Positions 34,882-48,073 of a stretch of DNA of 64,000 nucleotides are shown piece by piece. The DNA comes from Lunularia cruciata (taxonomy: Eukaryota > Streptophyta > Marchantiopsida > Lunulariales > Lunulariaceae): contig OX419762.1 in NCBI GenBank assembly GCA_948567375.1, positions 35,693,034 to 35,757,033 on the forward strand, in the 5' to 3' direction. The translations under genes and the position numbers were made by a program. The notes below the pieces were generated by a model. The model saw nothing but the letters and a program-made list of their open reading frames with translations. It ran no database searches and was not told the origin of the DNA. Numbering within the stretch: position 1 is the stretch's first letter; every line of letters begins with the position of its first letter.

Positions 34882-37800
34882 TGTGGTTGATTAATAAAGC
34901 GATGAATAAGAACTACGATCCACGTTGGCTCCGGGTTTCCATGCATTCAAGAGACCTCGGAATAGGAAAAGGAGGAGCTCCCATTTTTAGCTGTCCCAGT
35001 TTTGGTTTTCTCTTTGGAAATTCGTAAAGCTCGGTGAACCTTAACATGGATCAGACTAGAAGCATTTTAAGCGCTGGATCTTCTTTGGTATAACGGTCGA
35101 TGTGAATCAGATTAAGACCAATGAGTCTCCTCCACCTTTGGAAAGAATTCCCTTATGTCAGCAACGCTTGAATTTGGTTGAAAGGGAAAAAGTCTAGGCT
35201 ATCAGGTTTTGAAGCGGGGAATGAAGCCAGAATGTTAGGAGCATGGAAACTCGTGGTCTTGTCCTTGACAAAAGGGAAGACGAGAGTGGAGCCAGTTTTG
35301 CTCGGTTTGTACTGTAGTACCATGGATGACGCTATCTTTGACAAGGACACACATAATTAGCTTGTAGACGGATATTTCCTGCTGGCTATGTTAAGAGATA
35401 AATCTGACAGTCCCACAAAGGGGATACGGTAAAGATCTCCGCAGAGGTCTCGATCAGTAAAGTAACACAATGGACTCGGTGGGCCAGAGTTGAGAATTGG
35501 ACCATCGCCATCTCTTTGAGAATTGTTCCAAAATCGTCACTAACGCGAGCAGTGGGTTTGTACAGTTTCAGAAGTCTCGGCTTAATTTGGTGGCCACCGC
35601 TTTATCTGGCCTTGTGTCAACCCAACGATGATTGCTAGGCCGTGAATTTGGAGGGACTGGTGCATGACCATTGTGGACTATGTGAAATCCGGTGGGAGTT
35701 GTCAATTTTCCGCAGCAAAAGTTGAAGGAGAATACTGCAGCAATTAGGGACGATATTCTTCATCTCTCTCGGCCGGTTTGCATACACAAAGTTGGAGGCG
35801 ACCGCGTAGGATAACAAGAAGGATGGGAAGACCCCGTCATGGAGGAGGAGATACAGATAGAACGTTGGTAGGGGAAGAACTGTAGCCTGTCAAGATGGGG
35901 GCGATTGATGCATAGCGGGGACCCAGTCGAACAACCTCCGCAACAATGGAGGTAGGTTTACTTTTACTCCTACTATATCTATCTATCCGCAGAGAAAGTG
36001 GATCTCATACCCTCTGATTTGGTTTTTCTGGGAGGGAGTGGATGCGGCACAATGTTCCATTCCCGCAGTTTCTTCCATGTGAAACTGCAGAAACGTTGGT
36101 CCCGCCACAAGGGCACTAAACTTGTTCCATGTGGTTACTATTCAATGAAATTAATTCAACGATATTCAAACGATATATTTTTCTGAATCCCGTACGTAGT
36201 TCAAAGACCCGGTGAAGAAGGACCTGACCATACTTTGCGAAGATCTCGCTCCACCTGTCTGCCACCACTCCCTGTTGCACCTCTCCTATGCCCCACCACA
36301 AGAAAGAAAGAACGAAAGATTATCTAGACAGGCCGACAGGGAGGAAAGGGTCCTTATGGCTGTCACTACCACTAACATAAGAAGGCGTGGTAAGAATCGG
36401 TCATTTGACTTTGTATCAGAATTGGCGTCTTTGTCTAGCCGGCCGCTACTTTACTGGCTCGCTCCCTTGCTTGGTTCAGAGCATCGACGAACTGCTCCGA
36501 GGACCCACAAGGACTGTTGTATCGCTAGAAGTCTCAATATTGTGAAAGCGAGGGTTGGTCGTGCCAGCAAGGGTGGAATCCCCTCGTAACTTGGAAGGCA
36601 GGAAAGGAAGGGAAGTGAAGCAAAGCAAGCTGTTGGTGATTGAAGCACAAACGCAGGCTTCTCCAACTAACCTGCTCATCACGCAGGAATCGTGGCTGGA
36701 ATCTAAGGAGTTCCTGAGATCTCTGGAAATTTCCAAATCAAGGCGTATACCTTTGCTAATCACAGGCTAGTTTGGAGAAGACATAATAATACATCTTACT
36801 ACCGTACTCCCTGTGAGCGACACCTTGTTGGGTACTATTGGGTCTGTTCGTCGTTACTTCGCATCAAACCAGGACCCCACAAGACCCACAAGCGAAGATT
36901 GGGAGCGTGAAAGAGAGAAGGCCTTTGACAACGGATTGGAACAGATCGGCAGCAAGAAACAACACGTTAGGCGAAAGAAGTTGTTTACTCACAAAACTAG
37001 GCAAAGCATGCGCACGTGATTCGAATGGGAAGAACGTTTTCTTATTCTCTCCATTGTCAATTGAAGGCATAGTATAGTGGAGTATGTTCCTGCAGTACAT
37101 GCATTTCTCTGTTCGGTAGTTGGATGCAGAAGTCTTCTACCACTTGGCTCCTTGCGCAGTAGTTCGAGTCGCTTCTATACAAGTAGCACGAGAAACAGGG
37201 CGGCCGTTTACTTGGGGTTCATTCCTCGTCATCCAACTTGGTGAGGCTGACCTCTCTCAAGGCCTGACCAGAACCAGAGAGCGGAAACTGTAGATTCAGT
37301 CGGCAGGAACTAACCACTTAAGAGAACCAAGGAGAACCGAAGTTAGACCCAGGAGAGAGGCTAGCACTTGGTTTACTAAGTGAGATCATCAAGCACTGGA
37401 AATCTATAACTTCAGGGAAGCCAAATTTTGCGCCGTTTTCTGTCTCCACAATCTTCTCGCTGTAACAGAGCCGAGAAGAATCCGTCGGGGCTTTAGTGGC
37501 TGGAAGGAGATACTCAATTGAGGAGAGAGGCCCGTTGGCAGGACCTTGCTGAACTCTCACATTGAATTCTGGCCACCAGAGGGGAAGCAGGGTCTCAATC
37601 TCTCTCGTCAAGAGATGAGATTGTGTCCAAATGGATTGAAACTGTGGTGAACGACTGCGACTGGGAGACATTTGTGCAACCTTTATTTGTTGCTGGATTT
37701 GGGGTGCTCAAATCGGATACACTGGGTCTATCTCTGCTCATTCTGGCTTCACGAGAAGATTTTGGGCCACCTGTGTGGCATGAGACTCTCTTGCTTGCGC

Positions 37801-38179
37801 TGCTAATCTTGCTGAGCAACCAGCAAACGGGCAACCGGCCAATGCGAGACCTTGGAGGTCAACGGTGCGAAGTCTTCTATCAAATTAGCTAAATTGCATC
37901 AATATTGCCTTCAGACAAACTTTTCTAGATACCACGGCATCAACTGTAACAACAAAACACGATTTTGCTTTCCAGTTCTTCCTTTGACATTGTGGCACGG
38001 GCTCCACCCATCGTCCCGGCTCCTGACTAAGGATTCTTTTGGTCAATTCTTGCTGCACCTTCTTCCCTACCAATTGAGCCGAGTCTCTTAGCGAAGAGGT
38101 ATTATCTCTCCTCAGAACGTATCCAGCTTTTGGATAGGCTTCCATCTGAGTTGACGTGCAATCGATTTTGTTTGTAGTA
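34882..38179. other. Intergenic DNA upstream of the CoA carrier
   Basis: Frames at 35153-35360, 36212-36589, 37318-37671 and 37623-37892 are of moderate length, but they lie on both strands, overlap, often lack ATG and match no family. One copy of the dispersed repeat lies at 35803-35845. TTTGTAG directly before 38178 looks like a splice acceptor, so the carrier gene may have a leader intron in this region. Confidence 0.4.
35803..35845 (-). repeat. Dispersed repeat core (minus orientation)
   Basis: The minus-strand reading is GACGGGGTCTTCCCATCCTT followed by CTTGTTATCCTACGCGGTCGC. It is nearly identical to the core at 14082-14129 and 6986-7030. The palindromic head is not evident here. Confidence 0.7.
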
Positions 38180-41050
38180 ATGGAGTCACAGCAGCCAACC
38201 CATCGCCTTGCATCAACCGTGGATTACAAGGCCTCGAAGGTGATGGCTCACAAGAACCACAGGGAAACGCCTGTCTCTGTCAGTCTGACTGATAAACTAC
38301 CGCTTAGTGTCAAGGAGTTGATCTCCGGAGGAGTTGCAGGTGCCCTTGCCAAAACTTCGGTTGCACCACTGGAGCGTCTGAAGATTCTGTACCAGGTTTG
38401 TGCTTTCTTATCTTACAAGTTCTGTTGCAACTATTTCCCTTTCCCTTCAATTGACTTGCTTCAATTTGTCAGGTCACCAGCCTTTATGCAACAGTACTGG
38501 AACTGACTTTGTCTTAGAAGGTGTCTTCTGAATTCTACCATTCAGTTCACGGGAAGGTCATCATGTCATCAAGAACAGAAGAACTGAGGTTAGAGGAAAT
38601 CAACTGTCATTGTTGTCGTGCAATTTTCTGCAGACTAGACGTGGACATTTTCATGGTATGAGCGTCTTTGGATCTCTGCGTCACGTAATGAAGGAGGAAG
38701 GATTTCGCAGCTTTTACAGGTAATGGTTATTAGCATTTGTTTCCCTTTCATGGAGTAGATTCGTCTCGTACAGTGTCTAGAGTCGAACATGCTGCTACTT
38801 GTGCCAAGGGGAACCTGACCTTGGACAGGGTGCAGGGGGAACGGAGCGAGTGTCCTACGAATCGTCCCATATGCTGGACTTCAATTCATGGCGTATGAGC
38901 AGTACAGGCGATGGATGGTTGAGTATCATCCAGCAGCTGGCAGTGGACCAACTGTTGAGCTCTTTGCAGGGGCTTTGGCCGGTGGCAGTGCTGTTATTGT
39001 TACCTACCCACTGGATCTTGCTCGAACCCGCTTGGCATACCAGGTCAGTTTTTTGCACCCTGTCTAGATATAAATCTTCGTGCTTATAAGTCATAATTCT
39101 CGCTGGTAACGGCAGCGCTTGGCATACCGAGGATGGCGCAGTTTCAGCTCCTTACCCCAGTTTCTTTAAAGGTACACCCTTTGTGTCCATCATCGCAACC
39201 GAATGAGAAAAGAATCCGCAGGGTGAAAGATATTTAAGAGCTTGCACTTATGGCATCGCATACAAAGTAATCCCCAAATTTACACATACCTTTTCAGGTT
39301 TCAGTTTGTGTAAGCAAATCACAGTATGCTGCAAGGGCCATACGGAATTGGCTCCATTAGACCATCCCTCTGGTTTACTTTGTTCCATTTCTTTTGCGCT
39401 CGCTGGCCTCATACCTTTCCACAGGACCATCACGAGTGAAACATACGAAGATGGAAACTATCCAACTTGGAGGTGTTCTTTTTCGTCTTTCCCTTACCTT
39501 TGGCTGGATAGGTTTTGCTGTCTTTGAAAGAGAGGCGTGTTTCAGAGTGCCCCACTTGTTATACACTTTTCTATATCTACATACTCAACAGTGTGAGCCT
39601 GATCGTTTTCTTGAGCAGGTAAACGGTCAAGCCAGTGGAAAAATAGACTCAGTGATTCGACCATCATCTTTGTCTCCTGTATATAAAGGAATTGGAGATG
39701 TTCTCACAAGAGTCTATAAAGAGAGTGGCACACGGGGTTTGTACCGGGGAGTGGGTAAGCTTTCTAATCGTATATACGCTTGACTTGCCACTCGATGTAT
39801 ACACAATCCCGTGTGCGTGGACATGATCCACAAAAAGAGAAGTTTCTTGGTCACTGGCTCTTCATCAACCCTAACCAGTGTAAAAGAGGTCTCCTCAGGC
39901 CCTGTGAATCTTCACCAAAGAGATGCTGTTCATTGCTGCATCAACGAAAGGAACAACTTGTTGTCCCTGGTTCCCTGCTGTCCGAACCAGGCACTAAGAA
40001 GCCACTTCTCCTTTATGAATTTACCAATCCTACTGTCTGGTTATTATACTTCAGAGAAAAATCAGATTGAGGTGAAGAAATGGAGAGATGATCACAGGAC
40101 CCACTTATTTGAGTCTATGATATGTATATGTGTAATAAGTCAATTTGGTCTTATTTTCTGGACCCAGGTGCCACTCTCTATGGAATCTTTCCATACGCAG
40201 GGCTGAAGTTCTATGTATATGAGAAGTTGAAGGGCTACCTTGCAAAAGACGGAGAACCATCAATACCTGGGAAGTTGGGTTGTGGTGCAGTTGCGGGGCT
40301 GATTGGACAGACCTTCACGTACCCTCTCGACGTTGTTAGACGGCAAATGCAGGTATACACTCTCTTCCAACTTGAAGCAAGCTGAAAGATTTACGCGCAT
40401 GCATGGTCACTGGAACATGAGATTAGTTAGAATGTAACATGAAGAGGTAAAATACTGATCAATTTCTGAGATAGTTTCCGAAACTGTAGCCAGTACTATT
40501 AATATGTGTTCCTACTCACAACCGCAGCACATGAAGCGATCCAAACTCTGAGAAGTAAATGTGGAGTAGTGGACATATATACGCTATTTCCTTTTTACAC
40601 AAGTAGCTTAAGTACTCATAGTTCAGGTTACGCATTATTCATCCAGTTTTCTCTTTATTTCACCATGTTTTATCCCAACTCTTTTCCTAATCCTCTTGCA
40701 GGTTCAAGGCAACAAGGGCCTCGAGGTCGACGGAAGAATGGCAACGTATAATTTGAGAGGAAACACCTCTCCCTTCAAGGGAACATTCGACGGTCTTTGG
40801 AAAGTAATGGAAACGCAAGGTTGGAGACAATTATTTGCAGGCCTCAGTCTTAATTATCTCAAGGTAATGTCTTCTACCAATGCTAAGGTTGTGTACTTAT
40901 TCCGAGTATGAAGTATTTTGTGTTCTCATACTTCTTCTGAATGTGATATATCAGCTGGTTCCTTCGGTGGCGATTGGATTCACAGTCTATGACGGTATGA
41001 AGTCATGGCTTAGAGTTCCCCCAAGAGAGAAGAAGCCGCTCAAAGACTAA
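38180..41050 (+). CDS. Mitochondrial carrier family protein, likely coenzyme A transporter
   Basis: Predicted inner-mitochondrial-membrane carrier. Seven coding exons: 38180-38395, 38634-38719, 38836-39043, 39619-39754, 40168-40352, 40702-40863 and 40955-41050. All are in phase and give 362 aa. Three repeats carry the signature motifs PLERLK (63-68), PLDLAR (159-164) and PLDVVR (268-273), with the [27 protein letters not shown] and [11 protein letters not shown] boxes that follow each first helix. The body, and the ending [24 protein letters not shown] in particular, matches the plant CoA carriers (CoAc1, At1g14560 type) as I recall them, more closely than ADP/ATP or ATP-Mg/Pi carriers. The N-terminus (about 45 residues) is polar and longer than in Arabidopsis. 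There are no EF-hands. Substrate is inferred from family resemblance. Confidence 0.93.
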
Positions 41051-42430
41051 TCCAGTGCCTAACAATAGGTACATTCTGGGATACAGGATGAATTGTAAAT
41101 TATCATTTTTCCATCATATACACATCCATTTAAGTCATCCATGTGAACGTGAGTTTTATAGATTCTGTCATTGCAATTGCTGTCAATAGAGAAAGCAGAA
41201 AGCAGAAGCAAAAAGCAAAAATCTCTCTCCAAAGACTCAAAGTTGTTTACCTTGCTTTACAATATCTCATACCATATTTGGCTTCAATTTGCATTCACAA
41301 AAAGGATTCTTTGGTTTGTTTACGTTCTTGGTTTCAGCACAGCTGATGAGACCAGAAGTGGAATTATCTCTACAAGTTCTGATCACAACTCTATTTGTCT
41401 TGTTAGCCTTCTTTGAACTATTGTCATTTCGAACTACGTGTCATCCGTGGGTGCGGATCCCCTGTCCTCTTAACAGCTTCTGCATGCGATTGCTCGCATA
41501 TGTCATTTCGAACTCAGTCGAGTCACTTGGGTATGGAAGCGAGGTTTGAAGACATTCAGAACCGATTGAGCGTACCATCATACAACCGTTGATAAAAAGC
41601 AACGCTAAATGTCATGTGTTCAAAGAAAAGAAACTTCTTTTCAGATGAAATGACATCAAATTCAACTTCTCTCCAACACTCACGAGGTAATAGCCCTCAA
41701 CGGACAAGGCAAGCATCAATCCCACGGAAATAAGTCGAGAGAGATTGCGTGCCTCACATTTCCATCCCAGACTTTTGACCCTTCTCTACTGAGAATTCAG
41801 CGTGAAAGCCGGGTTTGCGAGAGATCGACCCGAGTCGGGACTTCTCCATTCGGAAACCCATCTACCTGACTGTAGTCTGGAACCAGAGAGCAAGAGTACC
41901 CAAGGAATATCCAAACCAACAGGTGCGACTTTGTTGGTGGCTGACCAAGCTGTGAGTGAACCAGCAAACGTGCTACACACTGAATAATCCGGCTGTGTGC
42001 CCGGGGTGAAATGGCGGTCGAAGAAGGCAGGCAGAAAACGAATAGCGTACTACAGTACATTCTGCAGTAAAAGATTCTTGAACATACAGTAGACTGGAAA
42101 GTTGGGTTACATCCGGTGGTTCCACTCTTCACCCGAAGTCGGAGAGAGTTATCTAAAGTTCTCCCCCGAGCACTGGTCCCAGACTTCTAGGCAGTTCTCC
42201 AAATACCAGCCAACGTGACGTTTGACTTTTGTCTCGAGTTCAGTCAAATCATTACAGAAAGACCTTTGTTCGATTTCCCACACTTCCCCGAAATCTTCAG
42301 GCTGATGATGCTGATCCGCCAATCGTCCATTACAGAACCACTTCCAACTACTCTTGGAAATGGACTGTTGACTTCAGTCATGGTGTGATAAGTTCCACCT
42401 GACAGCTTCTTTTAGAAACTTTCGTGTCTA
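41051..42430. other. Carrier 3' flank and intergenic DNA
   Basis: Presumed 3' UTR followed by sequence with no recognisable gene. Overlapping frames on both strands at 41786-42132 are shadows without family resemblance. Confidence 0.45.
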
Positions 42431-42435
42431 CAATC

Positions 42436-43130
42436 ATGGAGTTGAAACGTGTGGGGTTGGCAATGATGCCAGAAACTATTGGTAACCTTGTTAGTTTGAG
42501 AACTTTGAGTCTGCTCTATGCCGTAGGGTAGAGGAAACGCCGGCATCTATAGGGAACCTTGCAGGTTTACGTACTCTCTATCGTAGTGGATGCTATGAGC
42601 TGAGGGCACTAGCACAATCTGCGAGGGACCTGTTAGGTTTAGAAACTCTTAATTTGGATGGATGTCCTGAGTTAGACAATTATCTGTATTACAGACTTTG
42701 TTTCTAACAAACATGGAGCTCGTAACCTAAATTCCATCTTTGCACAGGCTAACTGCTTTGCAGAAGCTACTGAGTATACGTCGTCCTAGGTTTCCGACTT
42801 CCCACATTCATCCCACTCCTTAAGATGTCTTCGTCTTGAGAGTTTACATGTAAGCAGACTTTCCGGTTAGACGACCTGACTTCATTGATAGAGTTGTCTT
42901 TGATTGATTTAAAACTAGTTATGGACGTGCCCGGAATCCCTTTTCTGGCTATAAAGCACCTTCATTTCATGGAGTTGCAACTGTGCAGAATCCCCAACTT
43001 GGGTCCGCTGAGGTCTCTGGTAGAACTGCGGATTGTCGAGCTACGCCAGCTCAAGAATTTGCCCGATGTACCCTTTTTTTCGTTGAAGAGGGTGTTTGGA
43101 ATCTCTTTACAACCTTGTGGTACGCCCTGA
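42436..43130 (+). pseudogene. Broken leucine-rich-repeat gene (disease-resistance type)
   Basis: The first piece (from ATG 42436) reads PETIGNLVSLRTLSLL and then stops at TAG. A shift of frame gives PASIGNLAGLRTL, then LLGLETLNLDGCPELD. A third open piece (42885-43130) reads SLIELSLIDLKLV, LGPLRSLVELRIVEL and LKNLPDVPFFSLKRV. These are LRR units of the kind in plant NLR or LRR receptor proteins. No NB-ARC, TIR or kinase domain is visible upstream. Stops and frameshifts between units show decay. A C-terminal remnant may continue to about 43250. Confidence 0.75.
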
Positions 43131-43259
43131 TGGATTGAGACATTTCAAGGACGAGGACCCACCATCTGAGCTACAAGTCCCTTTGATAGTTTGAGGTGAT
43201 CGAATTGAAGCAGTCGAACGATGGAGAAAGCTTGGATTCGTCCAGACGGAATAGTATAG

Positions 43260-44700
43260 ACCCAGTCTTTAGGTGATTCACCTCTCTGTACGTAACATAT
43301 CTGTATCTTTATATGTGTTCAAATGGGCAACCATTGCCGAGTGAGCACACAGATCGAGTTACTGTCAGTCCGCGAGATGAGAAAGCGTTTTCCCATGGAC
43401 TCTGGGTTACTTTGACCTCACTACTACATATCTGTTCAAATCAAATGACTGCATTTCATCTGTTTATTAAAGAAGCCATTAATTTGATTCGGAAGAAATC
43501 ACAGAATTGTCACGATGCACCAATTTACTCTTGAGAATGCTGGAACTGAGGTTGGGACTAAGTGCAAAGCCTATGCAACTACTCCAGAACTGGACAGGTT
43601 GTGCAGAATGTTGAACTCGAAGTATGGGAGTTGAATTTTCTACAGTACAGTACAAAAACAAGATAAGCAGGAAATTGTCACGTTGGTTCTAAACTTCATG
43701 AAATACTTTGGAAACTTCTCTAAACGTCATTTGCTCTCGGATAGCCATAATTACAAAAATTTGTGAATGGTGCATGACAGCTCTCGTCTGCAGGCGTGGA
43801 GAATGACAAGGAAGTCTCTCACTTGAGTTCCTAAATTTCTCTTACACTGTCTTATAAGTTATGTTAGAATTAAGTAGTTTTTAGTTCAATGCAAAGTGGA
43901 ACATGGCAGTTCACTTGCACCGCGAGGCGGCCACGCCGCGGTTCAATTTCGACCCCCCTCCCTACTTGCTCTTGGGGTGGACATTCTCCCTTACATGATC
44001 TTAAATGACCTGAGCATTGTAACTAGTATTAGTGCTTTTCTCCATATCGTTCATTACTCCTATGTACTACCTCTTCTATTTGTAATAAAGGAAGTGTTAT
44101 TCAGTTCTACAGGTTATAGGTCCACGCAGAATTTCACATCGGAATAACTATAGATAGTCTCCACGGATGCAATCTTCAACCTGCACACAAGCTCGACCAT
44201 ATCAGTTTTCTTGGAAGAACAAATCATGGCTAAACAAGCTTTGGTACCTTGGAACATCTACCATATTAAACCATTTACTATGTTGAACCACTGACCGGTC
44301 CTAATTGATCTTTCTCGCCAAAAGCCTATGGGATGTCACGTCAAGAACCTCGGAGTGCACAAAAGAAGAGACTTCATTGAGACGGGTGTCAACCCTGTAC
44401 TACTTGCTACTAAGTTAGCTAAACTGCAAGCTACATGGGATAGGCGCAGGCTTTTAGGGTTTTATCATGCACCACCTTTGCTTGTGTATATATAATGGAA
44501 TTCTCATAGCCTACAACGCTAAATTTTCTTACAATGGTCATCCCTAGCACCTTGCTTCAGGTGTGTTATATGCTACATAAGCGTACTGCAAAGTTGGATC
44601 ATATCCTTGGATGATCTAAGTGATAGTGAATTGAGTATGGTTGTATGCCGTGAAGACAAGGGTGCCTACTTGGGTAAGACTAGGAGCTGAATGTTAGGAT
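43260..44700. other. Intergenic DNA; nothing recognised
   Basis: Short frames (43313-43534 and 43896-44147) match no family. The sequence becomes AT-rich towards the copia relic that follows. Confidence 0.45.
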
Positions 44701-44790
44701 GTATGATACATCAGAACTAAGAATGACAAAGAAAATAATTTCAACTCTATTTAAGGATAACAATGTTTCTCAGTTTACAAGTTTACAGAT

Positions 44791-47700
44791 ATGCAATTGG
44801 CACTATCGGTGATGGGAGAGTTGAGAGAGTTAGAGAAATTGGGTGAACAAAATTATATATCCCGGTCAAGAGATATGCAATCTATTTTAGGTAGCTATGA
44901 TTTTTTAGACTTGGTGATAGAGACACATGATATAAATCAAATAGAGTCCAATAGAATGTATAAATTGAAACACTCTACAACAAAAAGATTTCTCTTGGGT
45001 GCTTTGCAAGAGTAGGTTAGAGTAGTTAATTACTCGTGGTGTTGGGAAATTTAGGAGAAACTCAAGAGTATACTTACGGTTGGAGAGGTTTGGCCAAAGT
45101 CGGATAGAGATGTTGATCATGAAGATATAAGAGTATGATGAGCTCATCAAGTCCATATCAAGAGTGCAGAAAGGCTTCAAGAAGCTACATGATAACAGGT
45201 TAAAGTGTGAAGAGAATATAAGAATAACTACCTCTTATATACTCTATGCTGTGAATCTATTTGAGTAGCTCTTAAGATTCTTCTTGTTGAATTTATAACA
45301 TAGAACTACATGACAAAAAAGCTAAAAGAGTTTAGTAGGGACAAAAAGACCAAAGAGTTGCTCTATTTAACACCTCTTCAAAGTCAAAAAAATACTAGGT
45401 GGAAGGTCAAATGTACGTCGGAAAGAAAATAAATTTAGCAACAAGAGTTGTTATTTGTGTTGGATCATATTTCAACTCATTGTCCCAAGAAAAGTGATAG
45501 GAGAGAACAAGAGCTAAAGCATGAAAGCAGGAAATTGCATCTAATAAAGGAATGCAAACTTGCAAGCTCTATGTAAAGTGCAAAGGAATACAAATGACGC
45601 AGAAAGCATTGAGGAAGGATCTACGGAAGAAAATTTGGATTGTGTATTTATTGTAGAATCACAAAAGACTCAAATGCTTCAAGATAGTGCTTGGAATCTA
45701 GAGCTACCTCTCACACTCTACAACTAGCGAGAGCTATTTTCATCTCTTCAACTTGTGAAGGCTTCCAAGAGTGTTTTTTTTGGACTTGGGATTCTAAATC
45801 CAATGCTAGGAATTGATAAGGTTCCTATGGCATTCATGAGAGAAATTGATACATATTTCTATAAGATTTATTTGAAGAATGTTCTATTCCTAAATACATA
45901 AATAACTTAATGTCAATACATTGCCTATTAGAATATGAACTGGATATTCTTTTCCAAAGCAATGGAAAACAATATATTATGAAGATAGGAGTGCTAGTAC
46001 TTGGGCATTGAGTTGCAAAAAGTAATTTGTTCATGTTATTGGAAGATTATTGTCCAGATATTACATTAGTCATAAAGCACCTGTAGACTTCAATCGCTAG
46101 CATTTATGGTTAGGATATATGTAAGAACCTAACATCAAAGCTTTAGGAAATGTTGACATTACATTTAATATGAAATTACATGTGGCATGTGGTATTTGGT
46201 GTTAGTATAGCTGCTTCTATATAATATCAAAAGTTAGGATCTACAAAAAGCACCTGATGGCAATGGAACATGAGAGCACCCCATGCTTATATGTAGGGTC
46301 TTACCTTTCATTGTGAAAGAGTTCCATTCCATCGAGATACTAGAAGTGTAGTCAAGAAGGATTGAGCAGCAAGGATGCAATAGAGGTAAGGCCAAGCAAC
46401 TAATATGAGTGTTTTATTTTTTTAGACCTTGCATACTAGCCTATAGGTAATCTGTTTCTCATTTCATATGGCTAGATTTGTTATAAGAAGTAGTGCTTTG
46501 AGTACCTTTTAATGCCTCTTATGTTTGGTAATTGATGTACAAATTTGCATAATTTCATGAATATTTCAACAAGAAAGATGATAAAAGGTCTAAATTTAGA
46601 TCTCAAAGGAAAACTCAATTTTTGCAATGGTTATGTAGATGGAAAGGTTGATAAGATTCACATCCACAAGAAGCAGATTTACTTGCATAAAGCTGCTTTT
46701 CTATTAGATATTACACATTAAGATGCATACATGAATGATAAATCTCTTAGTGGAAGAGTATACATATCCCTTGTGGATTATCGTACTCAAAGACTTTTGA
46801 TAAAGAAGCATTGCAAAAGTTTGAGAAATTTGTAGTTGCAAACTAGCAGGAGCATCAACCAATTCAACATAGATGGAGGTAAAGAGTATAGTGATTAAGA
46901 ACGTACTTTCTTTCTTATCTAACAAAGGAATTTTCCTAGGTTGTATTGCTAGAGATAGTTTAACATAGATAGAGTGGTAGAGAGGTTGAATTGTTTTTTG
47001 GTGGACAAAGAGAAAATGTGTGAAGAAATTATCACTATTATTAATTTCTTGAGTACTATCGATTGGACTATTGCATTACAATAGAAAACTCTAAAAGATC
47101 ATAGAAGTAGAAAGAAACTTTAAGGTTGTATGTTGAGAATTTTGTTGTTGTATTGCTTATGCTCCTATAACTAAGAAGCAAAGGAGGAAATTCACCAAGA
47201 AGGCAAAAAATTGATTTTTGTAAGATATGAGAAGGTATTGAAAGAGTATCTTCTTTCAATCCTAAGATTGGACAAGTTATTAGAAGTAAAATATTCTACA
47301 TTTGATGAGTTGGAAAATTGGAGAAGAAACAATAGAGAAGTGTTGGACTAGATGGTCAACTTGATCAACCTATCTTCCTAAGCTATTGGTTCTTCAAATA
47401 ACTCATAAAAAGAGCTAGACTTAAATGAACCTAAAGAATTATCTAAAGAGATCTTGAGAGTTTACAAGAGGCATCTGAAGCATGTGGTAGTTATTGATCT
47501 TGAAGCTACAAAAGAAGAAAAAAGACTTTAACAAAGTAACTTTGGGTGTAGAATTCCTAAGAGTTCAAGAAATACCATGGAACATTTCAATGGAGGTCCA
47601 AGAAAATCAAAGAAAGTAAGAAAGCTTGTTGATATATTTGGCTTTCCTTTGGAGCAACAATCACATGTAATAGGATTGATGCCAAATGAAACAAATCTAC

Positions 47701-48010
47701 ATGGAGATAGATGGTGATCTTGGAACTTTACAACAAGTAGTACTTAGACCAAATTGGAGTTAGTGGGAATTTGCTATAGAAAAGAAAAGAAGTTCCTTCA
47801 AACCAAAAATAATTGAGTACTAGTTAATTCACCACCTAGTAGAAATAAAATGATTGTAAATAGGTATTTAAGATCAAATGTGAAGCTCAAAAAAAGATCT
47901 TGAAGTACAAAGCAAGACTTGTTACAAAGTGCTTCTATAGACTTTATGGAAAATTTTGTGTTTGTGGAAAGATGTAGATCTATCCAAAAGCTTATAGCAC
48001 TTGCTCTTAT
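44791..48010 (+). mobile_element. Ty1/copia retrotransposon relic, heavily decayed
   Basis: Reading across frames, the order is that of a copia polyprotein. A gag start (LEKLGEQNYISRSRDMQS) is at 44791-45015. A zinc-knuckle trace (STHCPKKS) lies near 45475, and a GAG-pre-integrase trace near 46100-46200. An integrase trace includes ADLL-type sequence, SLVDYRTQRLL and FNIDGGKEYSD at about 46680-46900. Reverse-transcriptase onset traces (STKQDL, IQKLIALALI) lie near 47900-48005. Stops and frameshifts are frequent and the protease active site is not legible. I could not identify its LTRs. The relic ends at an (AT)n tract. Confidence 0.7.

Positions 48011-48012
<2 letters not shown>

Positions 48013-48070
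<58 letters not shown>
48013..48070. repeat. (AT)29 microsatellite
   Basis: An uninterrupted AT dinucleotide run of 58 bases, sitting where the copia relic ceases to be legible. Confidence 0.97.

Positions 48071-48073
<3 letters not shown>

Noticed and set aside
36212-36589. 125-codon frame as a gene
   Set aside because: It starts from GTG, has no family resemblance, and overlaps open frames on the other strand.
39394-39783. 129-codon frame inside the carrier gene
   Set aside because: Its first part is intron. Only the section from 39619 to 39754 is carrier exon 4, already included.
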